DNA from: Ficedula albicollis
Lineage: Eukaryota; Chordata; Aves; Passeriformes; Muscicapidae
Direction of reading: 5' to 3'
Length of the DNA stretch: 64,000 nt
Assembly: GCF_000247815.1 (NCBI RefSeq)
Contig: NC_021683.1
Span: 11,741,676 to 11,805,675 of the forward strand
Program-made: the position numbers and the translations under genes
Shown here: piece after piece, positions 15,001 through 27,600 of the stretch
Position numbering within the stretch: the stretch's first letter is position 1
Layout: each line of letters starts with the position of its first letter
The notes under the pieces: model-generated
Seen by the model: the letters and a program-made list of their open reading frames with translations, nothing else
Database searches by the model: none
What the model was told of the DNA's origin: nothing

Positions 15001-18000
15001 ATTGTGACTCTTTTTTTTTCTTGCCTTCTGCTAAAATAACCACCTCCTCAGGAGACACATGCTGCAGTCCTGTTTTTAATGTAGCTTCTGGTACAGATCA
15101 AGACAGATTATTGGACTGCATTCACATTGGAACTGTTAAAGAATGATCTGTGTTCCTCAAAGCTGTGTAAGATCACTGTACATGACCGCCAAACATGGCA
15201 TTTTAGAAACTATTGTAAAACAGGAAACTATTTGGAAATCACTGTCTGTGCATAGCTAGAGTTTGCCAATTTAATTTAATTCACATGCTTGCAATTTGGA
15301 TGATAGCTTTTTAAGGAATGGTGCTTGGTTTAACTGTGAATTGCTGCCGTATCAGTGTGTGGGAAGCCAATGTGAATCAGTTGCCATCTCCACACATTGA
15401 ACTTGGGTCACATCAGACTCTGCCAAGAGTCCCTGACCTGTCTCTATTTCCCAAAGTCACATTGTGGGTCTCAATGGTTATCAATAAACACATCTTAAGC
15501 CTACAGTATGACAACTAGAATTTTGTCTGGGCCTTGCATCAAAACACTGCAACTATTGGTTAGAAAAGATAATTGCTAAAGAACAGCAATCATGAAAAAG
15601 AAATTTATAATGCCACAAGCAAATTTATGATCACACTTGTCCCAACGCTGCTCAGCTCAAAACTGAGCACACTGCTTAGTGACAGGGCAGATATTTGAAG
15701 AACAGCTTTTCCTTCTCACCATCCTGTTTTATTCTTTGCAAACTAATAAAAGATAAAATCAGAAAAGCTATGTAAAAATAATGCTATCTATTTTAACTAT
15801 GGCTTTTGCAGCATGGAAGAAAAGGTAGGTAACAGAAATACTGAATAGTTTTGTAAGCAAAAGTTAGTCAAGGGCTACCGTGGGAAGAAGTAGCTCTTTG
15901 TTTCCCTGACCATCTCACACCAAGAGCTATGCAAAAAGAAAACTGTAGTGCAGATTTTTGCGATAAGATGTATCTGCATATCTGCATATCTTTATCTGTG
16001 GACCTCCAAAGATTTACTTAATGACTGTATCTGATAAACACAAATAAATCAGTGATTGGCACTTCATGAATTCACATTTATAAAAAGAAAATTATTTAAC
16101 TTCTAATATTTTTCTGATGATCTTTAGGAAAGAAAATAATTATTTTCAGTGTCTTCAGATAAATCTGATAAAAAGTACTCTTATCTTCATAAGGGATCTG
16201 GAGCATTGCTGGTCCTTTTGCCTTGAGAACTATTGATTATTACTTTGTATTAAAGATATACTAAGATTTAAAGTCCCAAAGGCACTTATGCCCATAAATC
16301 CCATTGATTTAATTTGGAATTAAATTTCTACATTGGTTGAGAGGACTAGGTTTTATTGGATTTTTTTTAATATAATTTCACTAGTCAAATTATCTTTGAT
16401 TAGAAGACAATGAGCAAATAACAGCAACAGCCTTTGAGTCTCCTTCTGATGGAGAGAATTCTGTAGCCAGCATTAATGCTGGGAAAAAAGTAGTGTGAGA
16501 GGTGTGGTTTTATTTGGGGTTGGTGAGATCCTCGAAAGTTTCACCTTTGCTACATCTATATATGGAATATGCTGCTGAATTTTCCATGGGAACAGCATTC
16601 CACAAGGGTTTTCAAAGCAGTCCCTGGAGATCAATATAATAAAAGGATACCCCTGTGGATCTGCTTCTTCTTTAGGTAGAACAGCTGTGATGTGTTTGGC
16701 TGAAGTTGACCTTGTGCAGTTTATGTACTTACAGACAACATGGATGCTGGTAATTAGAATCAGTTTAAATTTTTTAATAATTTTAAAAAAATTGAAGGAT
16801 ACTTAATTTGACTAACTTTCTTTTCCTTGTGAATGCATTCATTATTTCAGACTGCAAAAGTGTCAGTTCATCTAAAGATTAGAGAGCTTTGATAAATCAT
16901 TGGCTTGTTGAGACTAATACAGAAGAGATGTAGTTCCATGAATATAATTTGGTTTTTATTAGCATGCACATTAGAATGTGAAATAGATTACAGCATGAAG
17001 TAAGAGCACCTAGCTGCATTACTCCCTGAAAAATCTATTTGTTAAAAACATATGCATACTTTGTGTGGCTAGTCACGCTTGTAAGCTCAGTGTAGTCCTA
17101 ACTGGCCCCAAAATATTCAGGGCATTGCTCACTCGTGTTGTCTGAGTGGTGGGGGCTTCATCTATTGCAAACAATCTGCAAGACCATCATGTCTCTGCAG
17201 ACTGACCTCTTAGTGACAGCCTTGTGCCTTCTGAACAAGCATTTCACTGAATGGAAGAGAAGGGGAAATAGATATTGGAGGACAAATGGTGAGAGTGAAA
17301 AGTTCTGTAACAAAAGGAAGAGACCACCAAAAAGGCAAAGTGTCTTGTAGAATAGAACGCTTTCTACAGAAAAAAAAAAAAAAGTCAGAAAATGCAAAGC
17401 TCTTAATACATACCAAATATAAATTCTTTAAAGTATTTCACATTTGTGGTTAGTTTAGAATTTTTTCTGTAATGTGATAGATAAAAAAAAAGTAAAAAAA
17501 AAAGAAATATTCTTGACCTCAGTTTCCCTCTCTTCTTTTATCTACTGCTTGGGAAAGAATAAGTGGTCCTGAGATATGACTGTTAGGTTAAAGGAGCCCT
17601 CCCTAGCAGCAAGTGTTTTACTCTAAACATTTCTAATCTCTAGTGAAGAAAGCAATAAAGTTCTGTGCTTCAGGTCACGTACCTGAGTACTGGCAGTTCT
17701 TTTCAATATCTTAGATTAAATGAACTGTGAAATATTTGTTTTATTAGAAGAGCTTTAGTTTACTTGTGAGTTGTTTTCTAAATCATTTCTGTCCAGAGTA
17801 GCTTTGGAAATCAAGTAGTGTGTATTGAACACAGTGTTTAGAAACATTTTTAACAGTCTGATGCACAATGCTTCATTGTTCTGATTGTTAAAACATTCAT
17901 AGAGGGCCATTCTCCTATTTGGATGCATACATAAATCTCAGGAGGACTAATGGGAAATTGTGCAGATGCAAGGAGAGCACAACTCCTCTAGCATTGCTGG

Positions 18001-18664
18001 TAAAGGTGTACATTAGAGTCAGGATTTCTTGATGAAAGGGGGGCAATAGGAATAAAGGCTTCTGCTGAAGGGGCTGGAATAGGATTCACATGGCTCACAT
18101 AAACATGTGGCTCTGCTCCAGGTCTGTGTATGTCCCCAATACGCAAATCAAATGGAGTGGTTATGGTGGGATGCAGGTACCAACACAATCTATTCATGCT
18201 CATCTCAGCAGGGACCTCCTGCTCTGGATGAGAGCAGGGACAGAGGGGGTCTAGGAAGCTGTTTCAATTTGGACTTGGAGACATTTAAATTTACTCGGAG
18301 ATAGTAAGTCCACCACAGGCAGCATCAGTTTGGACATTGGCTGTCTAAAGAAGTCCACATGACATTATATCACTACTAAAGACAAATCCAGAAAGACATT
18401 TATGTGCAGGAACAGAATGAAAATCTTGCTGCCAAAATGTTTTTGCTGCAGTAGAGTTTTGCATCTATGCTTCCACATTTGGAAGCACACTTCATTGTAT
18501 CTCTGGCATCTGGAAATGCAATAAACTATTTCTGCTCTCTAGTGAGTTTCTTGGTTGTTTTTTGGGTGAGACTCCCCTGAGCAGTATTGTCATAGAGGAG
18601 TTGTACCTGGAGGGAATGAATGCCAGGCTTTGCCAGGATTTCAGCCATTGTTGAGAAAATGTGT
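12041..18664. other. AT-rich noncoding DNA, no gene recognised
   Basis: About 6.6 kb of AT-rich DNA with dense stops; open frames are under about 95 codons and none resembles a known domain. It includes an A16 run at 12997-13012 and A/T homopolymers near 17370 and 17484-17503. I see no complete mobile element, RNA gene or CpG island. It could be intronic or intergenic, and the window alone cannot decide. Confidence 0.65.
12997..13012. repeat. A16 homopolymer preceded by AATAAA
   Basis: A canonical polyadenylation hexamer lies at 12979-12984 and the pure A run begins 12 bases after it, which is the layout of a retroposed mRNA tail. I could not recognise a parent gene in the upstream sequence, and poly-A retrocopies are uncommon in birds, so chance is the default reading. 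Confidence 0.6.
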
Positions 18665-18736
18665 AATGGATGAGCTGTGACCTGGGGCTGTGAATTCCTT
18701 AATGGATGAGCTGTGACCTGGGGCTGTGAATTCCTT
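18665..18736. repeat. Perfect 36-bp tandem duplication
   Basis: Two identical adjacent 36-base units start at 18665 and 18701, each beginning AATGGATGAGCTGTGACCTG. There is no visible mismatch between them, so the duplication is recent or still being homogenised. The length is a multiple of three, and the reverse strand stays open across it for 77 codons, but no protein family is recognisable. Confidence 0.93.
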
Positions 18737-21700
18737 ATCTGGTGAAGGCCAGCCTTCATGTGTGATGCTCTAACAGGCAGCAGCCCCTTTCCACAGACAA
18801 CACGTAGACCCTTCTTCTAAAACGAATAAATTTTGGAGTAGTGATTGCACTGTTGTTTTTTTTTTGTTGTTATTAATCTCTAGGCTTGCATATGGGAACC
18901 TACGAGAAGGATTTTAGGGAGGTGCTCAGTTAGAGACACATTAGACCTTGCCTTCCACCTTCACCTTCTCTGACTTGTCAGCAGACTTGGAAAAAATATC
19001 CAATATTTAATGGGTCCTAGGTGTAAAAATGGAATATAGATTTGATAAAAGTCTGAAATTACATTTATAGTGCAGCCAAAGGTATTAGGGAAGCCTGAAG
19101 AGTCTGTGTCTGTCCTCTTAATCAAGAAGGATTACCTGTCTATCCTTTGTCTATCACTTTCTAAGAATTGCCAGAAGAAAAATACACTAAAATAGTCACC
19201 TCTCTTCACCTCCCAGAAAAACTGCAGTAGGTAAAGAAGCTGAGATGGTGGGGATTGGCCAAATAATTGGCATTGTCACAATCCTCCTGTGAAGCTTGTG
19301 ATAAATGGGTTTAAAGAACATGGGCTGTGAAAGAACTAGGATGGAGTGAATGGAAAAATATTCAAAAATATGTTATTCAGAACATTTCATGTATTCATAA
19401 ATTATTCACCCCCACAGAACTGCAGGTGCCTCAGGATTTTTCCATGTAATGTCAGATCCTCAGCTGGCACAAGCTGCCACTGCTGCATTTGTTTCCATGG
19501 AGTGATGCCAGTTTACAAGAATGTGGTCCATGTTCTTATTTTTAATTTTTTTCCTTCTTCTTTTTCTGTTCCTAAACATTCAAATACATGTGACTGTACA
19601 GACAGAGCTATGCTGACTCTGGAAATGAACCTTGGGCCACTATGTTTGTGCAAGCTCTTTAAGCTTTACTTTCACTGTTTCCATCATAACATCAGTTTTT
19701 TTCTGCATGTGTTGATAGTGTGCTGCTGACAGCTACCTGCATGTGCTTTCTCTCTCTCCTGCACCTGTTTGGTGTGTGTATGTTAAATGGCCAAGTTCCA
19801 TTATACACTGATCTTCAGCCCTTATCAAGTTAATTTATGGATGAATGTAGTTAGCTTTGTACATATTTTCACAACTGAGAATAAACAGAATTGTTTTTCC
19901 TTATTTAAAATCCCATTATAGCAGCTGCACCATAAAGTGTATTTTTCTGCTGTTAAATATTTTATCTTGACCACAGCTTGCATATCAGCACACTTGTAGC
20001 AGTATGTTGACTGTTATCTTTTGTGTACCAAAGCACTAGATAGTTTGGAATAATTAAATAACATTGCTTCTCCATTATCCTTGGAGGGCTGATACTCTTT
20101 TCTTCTAAGATAAAAGGTAAACATATACTATAACAAACCAAACTGTAGGATGATAAATATTGTTGTAAGCCTGGATAATAATGTAACAAAAATAAGATGA
20201 AATCCATGCTTTCCCCCTAGTATTCATCTCCTATATTTATTTTTGCTGATAGAACTATGGAAAAAGAAGGCTCTGTGCAGTGCATTTGCAAGGCCATTAC
20301 ACATTCCTGAATGACACAGTCATCACTACTCTGAGCCTTATTTGCTCAAGGTTTTATAAATATAGATTGGTGTATGGGTTTAGGTGACAGAATATCAAAT
20401 CTAAGTCAGCACCATTTCAGATGGGTTTTTTTTTTGAGATTTTGTAGCCTTTTCTTTATAAGATTTCCAGGCTGATTTTTTCAGAAATAGTTGTGACCAG
20501 CTGTTGTCTGTGTACTCCCCACATCTTTGTTAGCATGACTGACAGTTGTAATGTCTGTAGTTCCTCCAGTGAAATGAAGACATTCCCCAGCACTACTGAA
20601 ATTAAGAGTCATAGGATCAGAACAGAAAATATTTTTCTTCATATATTTGTAACTAATATACTTTCCATGGTGTAGATGTTTATCCTAAGACCAACATTTC
20701 ATTGAATTTTGGTCATTAATCAAGTGAACCACTCAGATGAAACCCATTTTTGAATTGAGAAAAGCTTGAACATTAATTTAATAGAACAATGGGAAGAGAT
20801 ATGGATAAGAAATAGTTTTAGATCTAAAGGGTGAAGTAGTACTGCCAGATGGGAAGTCTTAAGTGAGTTAGAACAGGGATAGAAAAGTCTTTATGGCACA
20901 GATTCAGGTGAGGGAAAAAAGAATAAATTGAGCAAAAGAAAAGAGTGTGATGAGGATCAGGAAGTATCAGAGGATAAAATTATAATTCAATTTTTACTGC
21001 AGAACTTCATGACAGTCATAATTAATAAGACATATTGCTACAGCATAATTAAACAAAAGAAGACAAAAGCATAGGAAATTCCACAAATTAAAAAAAAAAA
21101 CTTGAAACTTCAATAAAATATGCTTTTTTATATCCTATATACTATTTTTTCCATTTTATGTTACTAATTTGAAGAATCTAAATTAAAAAATGAAGGAATT
21201 TTCAGTTACCAAAATTCCTTTTCCCTTTATTGTCCTTTAAGGAAATTGTCACTATCACAAAAGCTTCTACTCCATTACTATGATTGGTTACAGACAATGT
21301 CAGTAAATTTTCAGTAAAAATGAAACTTAGATCATCTACAGATGAGCATAAGTATTTGTCGAAACTCATTTTTCTACAGAGCATAAAAATTAAATTGCTG
21401 TGAATTAATTTTATTGTATTTTGTTATGACTGGATGTATTCTGCTATCCTCTAAAGGTGCCTTTACCTTTTTTTTTTTGTTTGTTTTTGTTTTTTGGGGT
21501 TTTTTTGTTGGTTTTTTTTTACATATAACTATTTGAAATTGTCCTAGGAAGTATAGAATTTGCATAATCATAAAATAAAGAATGCACATGCAGATGTGAA
21601 CTAAACTAGTAAACATTTTCATCCATGAAATGTTATTACTTGACCTGATGTAAATTAGGTCCAACTCCCAATTGCATAGTAATTATTTGTTATTTAGAAA

Positions 21701-22317
21701 TGCTGTTAGTGAAAATAGAGTATTTTTGGTCATGTGTTAAAAAAGTGATCTTTATTCATTTTATTGTAAGTCTTTGGATTTTATAGCACTATATCTGTCA
21801 TTTAATTGTAGGAGAGATGAACAATAGTTACTTGTATTCATTTTGGCAGATATAAAGAAGTAAACAGTGCCCAGCACATATTTTCAAGTGTTGCAGTCAT
21901 AGGGAAAACTTTATGAAACATTTAGTTGTTCACCAGAGTAGCAATGCTTAGAGGTTGACCTTGAAGTTTTTGAAATGTGAATTGATCCACTGGAACAAGT
22001 ACAAAGCCAGCTTTGGTGCTAAATGTAAATTGTTAAAAATGGTGCTGCATAACATCTGCCTTGTAGTACGCCTTAATCAGCACTGTGAAAAATGAAAGTT
22101 TAACGATCTACCATAGTGGCTTCTAAGTGAAGGATAAACAAAGGATGAAAGAGTTTCCTTGCATGGTTTGTAACTGATGGCATGAAAAATGTCAAGAACC
22201 ATCTGCCTCAAACTTATCCAAACTGTCATCAAGTATTCTAATCCAGTCAAAGGAGATACAACTAGAACAACCTATGTAACTTGCTGAAGGCTTATCAAAA
22301 GAGTTGTAAATAAGGGG

Positions 22318-22363
22318 AAAAAAAAAAGAATAAAAAAAGAAAAAAGGAGAAAAAAACCCCCCC
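22318..22363 (+). repeat. A-rich low-complexity tract ending in C7
   Basis: This is about 40 bases of A runs broken by single G or T bases, followed by seven C. No retroposon body is recognisable upstream, so it is listed simply as low-complexity sequence. Confidence 0.75.
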
Positions 22364-24990
22364 TATCAACTGCATAAGCACAGATTTCTGCCAGGTTGCC
22401 TGTGGCTTTGAAATTCAATCCCATTTCTCTAGTCTGACAAACTGTACTAAATGGTAAAATGGATTTTTATTGCTTTCAGCCATTTTCATTCCAGCTGCTA
22501 TCACTAGGTAAGTACTCAGTTTTCTAATATGAGAATTATATTTTTTTATTTCACTTTTCTCTTTTGTGTGTGTATATTGACTGCAATATGCACAAAAACC
22601 CATTTTTGCAGAGCTAGGGTATAAATGGGGACATTTACACATTTGAGCTTAAAAAGCTGCTCTCCTTCTAACTCAGCACACAAAAGAATCCCAAATATAT
22701 CTAAGTCACTGCAGAAAGCTACATTCAAGCGAACAGACATGGTTTTTTGCATTGGCTTTCACAGCAGATAGGAAAGCATGATTTTCCCGAGAAAAGAAAC
22801 ACACACATTTAATGCTGACCTTCCTTAATTACATCACGAATTAATCAAATGACCCCGCCTTTGCTAGTTTGATTTTCAGTAAGGTGAAATTGCAATTTTT
22901 GGGAAGTTAGGTCATTCTGTATCTTGAGCATAGATTTAGGCCCTTGATAACTGAAAAGGACAAGTATCATTGAAATTCAGTGAAAAGTCTGGTGCTAAGT
23001 CAGTGAATTACCTGAAACTCTTGTGTCTCATCTACTGGTGCCTGACACTCTACTTGACCAGAGGATATTGTTTTTTTATTGCAAGTAGTTCTGCTCCTTG
23101 TACCTAAGGGGTTCCAAGGGCTGGGAGTTAAATCCCAAGGCTTATTCTTGCACTCTATTCCTTTGGAGTTTCCTTGGTTTTAACTGGTTTCCAAAATGGG
23201 GAAATTAAAGGCTTTTTGTTTTTACCATTGTTGTGGAACTGGGGCTTAATCAGGGCTAAAGTCGTGTGACCCCTCTGTGGAAACTTCCTCTAAAGGCATT
23301 TGTTGAGAATTGGAACTTTGAAGAGGTTGGATAATGACTTAGGTAAGCAAAGGTAATCAGAAGGAAAACTAAAGCAAGGGATACAGAAGGAAAAGTGAAA
23401 GGGAAATGAATTTCAAATATGCTTATTATTTTCACTTGTATTTAAGTATCACTTTTTAAAAAATATGTAGCATAACATAAAATATCTCAGAGCTGAGAAC
23501 TATAATTTTTTTGGGCATGGAATGGGAAACATGCAATTTCATCAGGTTCCGGTTAAGGTTCCATATTGGCAGTCTGTATTGATGTCTTTAATTTTCACTC
23601 AAAATTCAGAAGTCTTAGAATGCATGCAAACATCCATATATTGTGTTGTTTGAAGTTGTAATTTTTCCTTTGCTACCAAGCTATGATATCTTCTAATAGC
23701 TGTGTAGAGTTTAAGAGTAAAAGAAATCTTTCTATTAAATGTATCCCTACTTTTCATTGGCTTGGGAGTGAATTTATACAATTGATGTTGATACATTTGT
23801 CATGGAATATTCCAGTGTACAGGTGGAAACAGATGATACAGTATTACTTTTTTTTTTTTTGGTGACAAAATGGTATGCAATGCATTGGAAGATTAGTTAT
23901 CCGTAGCAGTTATATGAAATGCAAATGTCATAACACAGATTACATTTCCATAAAACCAAAATAACACTTCAATATATGTGATTTAGTTTTACTGTGCACA
24001 TTTTTATTTAGCAGAACTGACACATTGCTTCATATTTGCATCATTTTTTTGCCTTTCATATTGAACAAAAAGGTGAAGAACTATTTCAATGTACAGTAAC
24101 CATTTCATTTCTGGCAATATCTCAAAAGGGATTTCCAGTTTAGCAAAAACTACCTCCCACTTTTTCAACCCTATTGCTAAAAGCAAAAGGAGTAGGCCAA
24201 TTATTGAATCTTCTTGCAATTCCACTAGGGAAATCTGTCCCATCTAAAACCCCACTTTGAGCAGCTTTTACAGGGAGAAGGAACAGGGAGGGATATGGTA
24301 AAGGAACAATCTTTTTTAGGCATCATCTATTATTAATTATCAATCTGAAATTAATTAGATTTACTAGGTATTTATAAAGGTAACCAGTTTTTTGTCCAAT
24401 TGGGACTGGCCTACTTTAGCCAGAGTAAATCCTCATATGAGGATCAAACATGCAGGAAAGAACTGGGAATAGCAGGGTTTGTAGGTAGTAAGGCATTCAT
24501 TAGTCTAAACTTCACTCCTTATTTTTTTGTCAGTTGGCATTTGCTTATTAAAGCAATAGAAATTAAGTGGGACCACTCATCCTCCTGGGAGTTCTGGGAG
24601 TCAAGTCTTAACTTGATATTGCCTTTTTTTTGTTCATTAATTATAATCATCTGCTTACATATTTGGATAATGAATTCGTTTAGTTAGGATGGCAACAAAA
24701 AGCACTTAACAAAGTTACAACAAGCTAAGTGGAAGATGACACAGAAGAAGCTGCTCCAGGAATGAGAAAATTCCTAGTTTGGTGGGTAGAGCTCTCACCA
24801 TGCTGCAGACCTCAAATACTGGTTTTAGAATGTCTCAGCCAGTAAAGCACCATGTGTAGCTGTGAGGATAACTAATATGCCATTGCTATGTTCTTGACCA
24901 CCTCGAAGATAAACAAGCAGAAATTATTACTTAATTTCTCTCTATATTCAGTGCAGAGGTATAAATACCACTGGGTTATTAGAACCATCC

Positions 24991-25012
24991 CTGAAGACAG
25001 GGATGTCTTCAG
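24991..25012. repeat. Short perfect hairpin
   Basis: The arms CTGAAGACA (24991-24999) and TGTCTTCAG (25004-25012) are perfect reverse complements around a 4-base loop. ATCCCTGAAG occurs at the left arm (24988) and again a few bases after the right arm. It could be the remnant of a small inverted repeat; no function is implied. Confidence 0.75.
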
Positions 25013-26549
25013 AAATCCCTGAAGGAGGATGTTTCCACTGGTGAGTGGGTGGAATAACTTCATACAGCTCAAATGCAGAGAGAAGTCCCATGTTCTGTGT
25101 CCTCCCTCAAAGAGCTGGCAGTCATTTCCTGTATAGGTTGTGGTGTGGGTGGTGGTTTGGAGTTTTTTTCCTTTTCTGGTAAATTTCTACACCTGCATAA
25201 CTTCATCCTGTTAGTATTCATATCCAGAACAATTGGCATGCACTGGCATTTAAAACTAAATTACTGTTAACAGTCTGTAACACATCAGTAGTAGCATGAA
25301 GTGCTACTTTGTGAGATAACAATGGATGCTGTAAATGAAACTTGATTTTTCACAATATCTGACTGTGGCATGAAAAAAAGTGGAATCTAAATAATCATGA
25401 TACAATAAAGCATCTGCACACTAGCTGAGACACTAAATTAGCATTTTTTGATAAAGAATAGTGTGGTGCATAGCCTATAAACCATGCTAATAGCTCTATC
25501 TTTGTAATACATAAAGCATATACAACACATGCAGGTGGTTTCTTATTTTCATATGGGCAGAATTGTTTGAGTCTTGTCCCCAGGTATATATCCTGCGAAT
25601 TCCTGGCTTTCTCATAAACCAAATTTCTTGTTTATTATTACTTTCTAATCGTTCCCACTGATTGATAGTATTTATTGTGTTTTGCCATAAACAGCATTTT
25701 ATTTAAAGAAAAAAAAATAAAACCCTAAATTCATTGCGTATTATTGCTGCTGTTATTTTGCACAGTTAATAAACAGCTGTCTCTATGGTTGTTACTATTC
25801 TTCTTTTTGTGGTAATTTCACTTCCAGTACTCAAAGCTATGACAGTGATGGCAATATGAGTACACTGTAGTGAACTACTAGGTGTGTATTTGTATTTTTT
25901 TTTCATGGGTTAAGCAGTCTAGAGCAATTACAGAAACTAAAACATTCCAAACAGCAATTTCCAGTTTGCTGGCCTCTGAACAGAAGCTTATTGCAAGAAG
26001 TTATAAATGGCAGGAGAAAAAACCCCAAAACCTCTGTGCTGTGTTTGCTGCAAGAGACCCTTAGAGGTGTGCTGCTCATGCAGTTATTTCCAGTGAGATA
26101 CATGTGAATTTTAATTAAAGAGACAGCTCTCTCCAACTCAGGTTTGCAGGCAAGCTTTACAAAAACGTTGGATGGAAATCCGCAAAGAGCTGGATTCTGG
26201 TGCTCAGCACACCTGGAAGTACGTTAATGCACTCTTATGTAAATGGACTTAATGGAGAGAATGGAACATATCCAGCTAAAATGGCTGTGGGATAAATCTC
26301 CACATCTGAGTGCATGGCTCAGTCTGGCTGGCTGAAAACAAAATAAATCCTGGCAGGAACTAAAAGGAAAACCATGACCTGGTTTTCTAAAGTAAGGCCC
26401 TGACACACTGGCACTGGGGCTGCACGTGCCACGCTATGTACACCTCTCCCTGGGAGAAAAAGGGGATTTCTTAAACGTGCTGTGGGACTGCTCTAGCTTT
26501 GAGTTGTTCTCTGCTCTTTTGTCATAGGGCAGACTCAGAGGTTGCTGGA

Positions 26550-27600
26550 TTTGGGTTGAGAGTGGATGAGTGTGAGGCCATGGGGAGCACCATGAAAGGG
26601 AGCTTCTGCCAGCTGGAGGATGCTGCTTGTTCACTGTGGGAGGCTCTGGCCAGCCTGGGGGAGCCATGGCAGCACAGGGGACTGTGTCCTGTCCGTGGTG
26701 CTGTGTGGGACAGCAGGGGAGCTGTGGCAGCACAGGGGACCATGTCCTGTCCGTGGTGCTGTGAGGGACAGCAGGGGAGCTGTGGCAGCACAGGGGACCA
26801 TGTCCTGTCCGTGGTGCTGTGAGGGACAGCAGGGGAGCTGTGGCAGCACAGGGGACCATGTCCTGTCCGTGGTGCTGTGAGGGACAGCAGGGGAGCTGTG
26901 GCAGCACAGGGGACCATGTCCTGTCCGTGGTGCTGTGAGGGACAGCAGGGGAGCTGTGGCAGCACAGGGGACCATGTCCTGTCCGTGGTGCTGTGAGGGA
27001 CAGCAGGGGAGCTGTGGCAGCACAGGGGACCATGTCCTGTCCGTGGTGCTGTGAGGGACAGCAGGGGAGCTGTGGCAGCACAGGGGACCATGTCCTGTCC
27101 GTGGTGCTGTGAGGGACAGCAGGGGAGCCACCCTGCAGGGACCATGTCCTGTCCGTGGTGCCAGGGGCCCTGGGCCCATGACAAGCTCCCTGTTGGTGTC
27201 CATGGCTGCAGGGAGGATGGCGCATGCTCCCCGACCTTCCCTCAGCCTGATGAGTGCATGGCACACCATCCCACCACCACCCTGCCAATAGGCTGCCCAC
27301 AGCCCTGTGGCCCCACAGCCCTGGTATCAGCTCATGTGGAGGTTTTGGGGTGGGATTTGTCCCTGGATCCTGAGAACGAGGGCTCCTCTCAAAGCCAGGG
27401 TGGTGGCACCAGGCCCTGCATCATCACCGGGCCGTGGTTCACAAGTGTGCTTCTGTCTTTGCTCCTGTCTGCTCTGTATCAGTGTAAGTGTCCCAGTCAG
27501 GAGTCACCAAGCTGCTGCTGCCATATGCAGGGGCTGGCTGGGGACATGCCCTGTCCATGTGGAGCCAGACCCTTTTTCTGAGGACAGATAGGAGCAGTTT
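26550..27600. other. GC-rich island around a minisatellite
   Basis: About 1 kb is sharply richer in G and C than the DNA on either side, and is also rich in CAGG/CCTG and TGGGG motifs. The minisatellite occupies 26655-27165; the rest (27166-27600) is nonrepetitive GC-rich sequence. CpG is sparse, which argues against an active promoter island. GC-rich local sequence around a minisatellite fits GC-biased gene conversion, but that is inference. Confidence 0.6.
26655..27165. repeat. 58-bp minisatellite, about nine units
   Basis: The unit carries ACCATGTCCTGTCCGTGG, then a GCTGTGAGGGACAGCAGGGG-like segment, then AGCTGTGGCAGCACA. CATGTCC landmarks at 26741, 26799, 26857, 26915, 26973, 27031 and 27089 are exactly 58 bases apart. 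The first unit (ACTGTGTCC, with GTGTGGG in place of GTGAGGG) and the last unit (54-base step to 27143) are diverged, as expected at array edges. The reverse strand of the unit has no stop in any frame. Because 58 is not a multiple of three, all three reverse frames stay open through the array and encode permuted versions of one 58-residue repeat. This reflects composition and is not evidence for a gene. Confidence 0.96.

Larger units (their letters stand above)
18737..26549. other. AT-rich noncoding DNA, no gene recognised
   Basis: Dense stops and no recognised domain; the longest open frame (127 codons from 19346) looks random and hydrophobic. The stretch 22795-22870 is AT-rich with TTAATTA-type cores and has the look of a conserved noncoding element. 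T-rich and TG-rich low-complexity sequence lies at 21470-21525. No RNA gene or mobile element could be identified. Confidence 0.6.

Noticed and set aside
19346..19729. 127-codon forward frame
   Set aside because: Cysteine- and phenylalanine-rich random-looking peptide in AT-rich DNA, with no domain, start context or splice support.
26655..27165. Tandem array considered as a CRISPR array
   Set aside because: The units are contiguous with no unique spacers, the genome is avian, and there are no cas genes.
26434..27300. 288-codon reverse-strand frame through the minisatellite
   Set aside because: All three reverse frames are open there because the repeat unit lacks stops. There is no domain, splice context or codon signature, so it is composition and not a gene.
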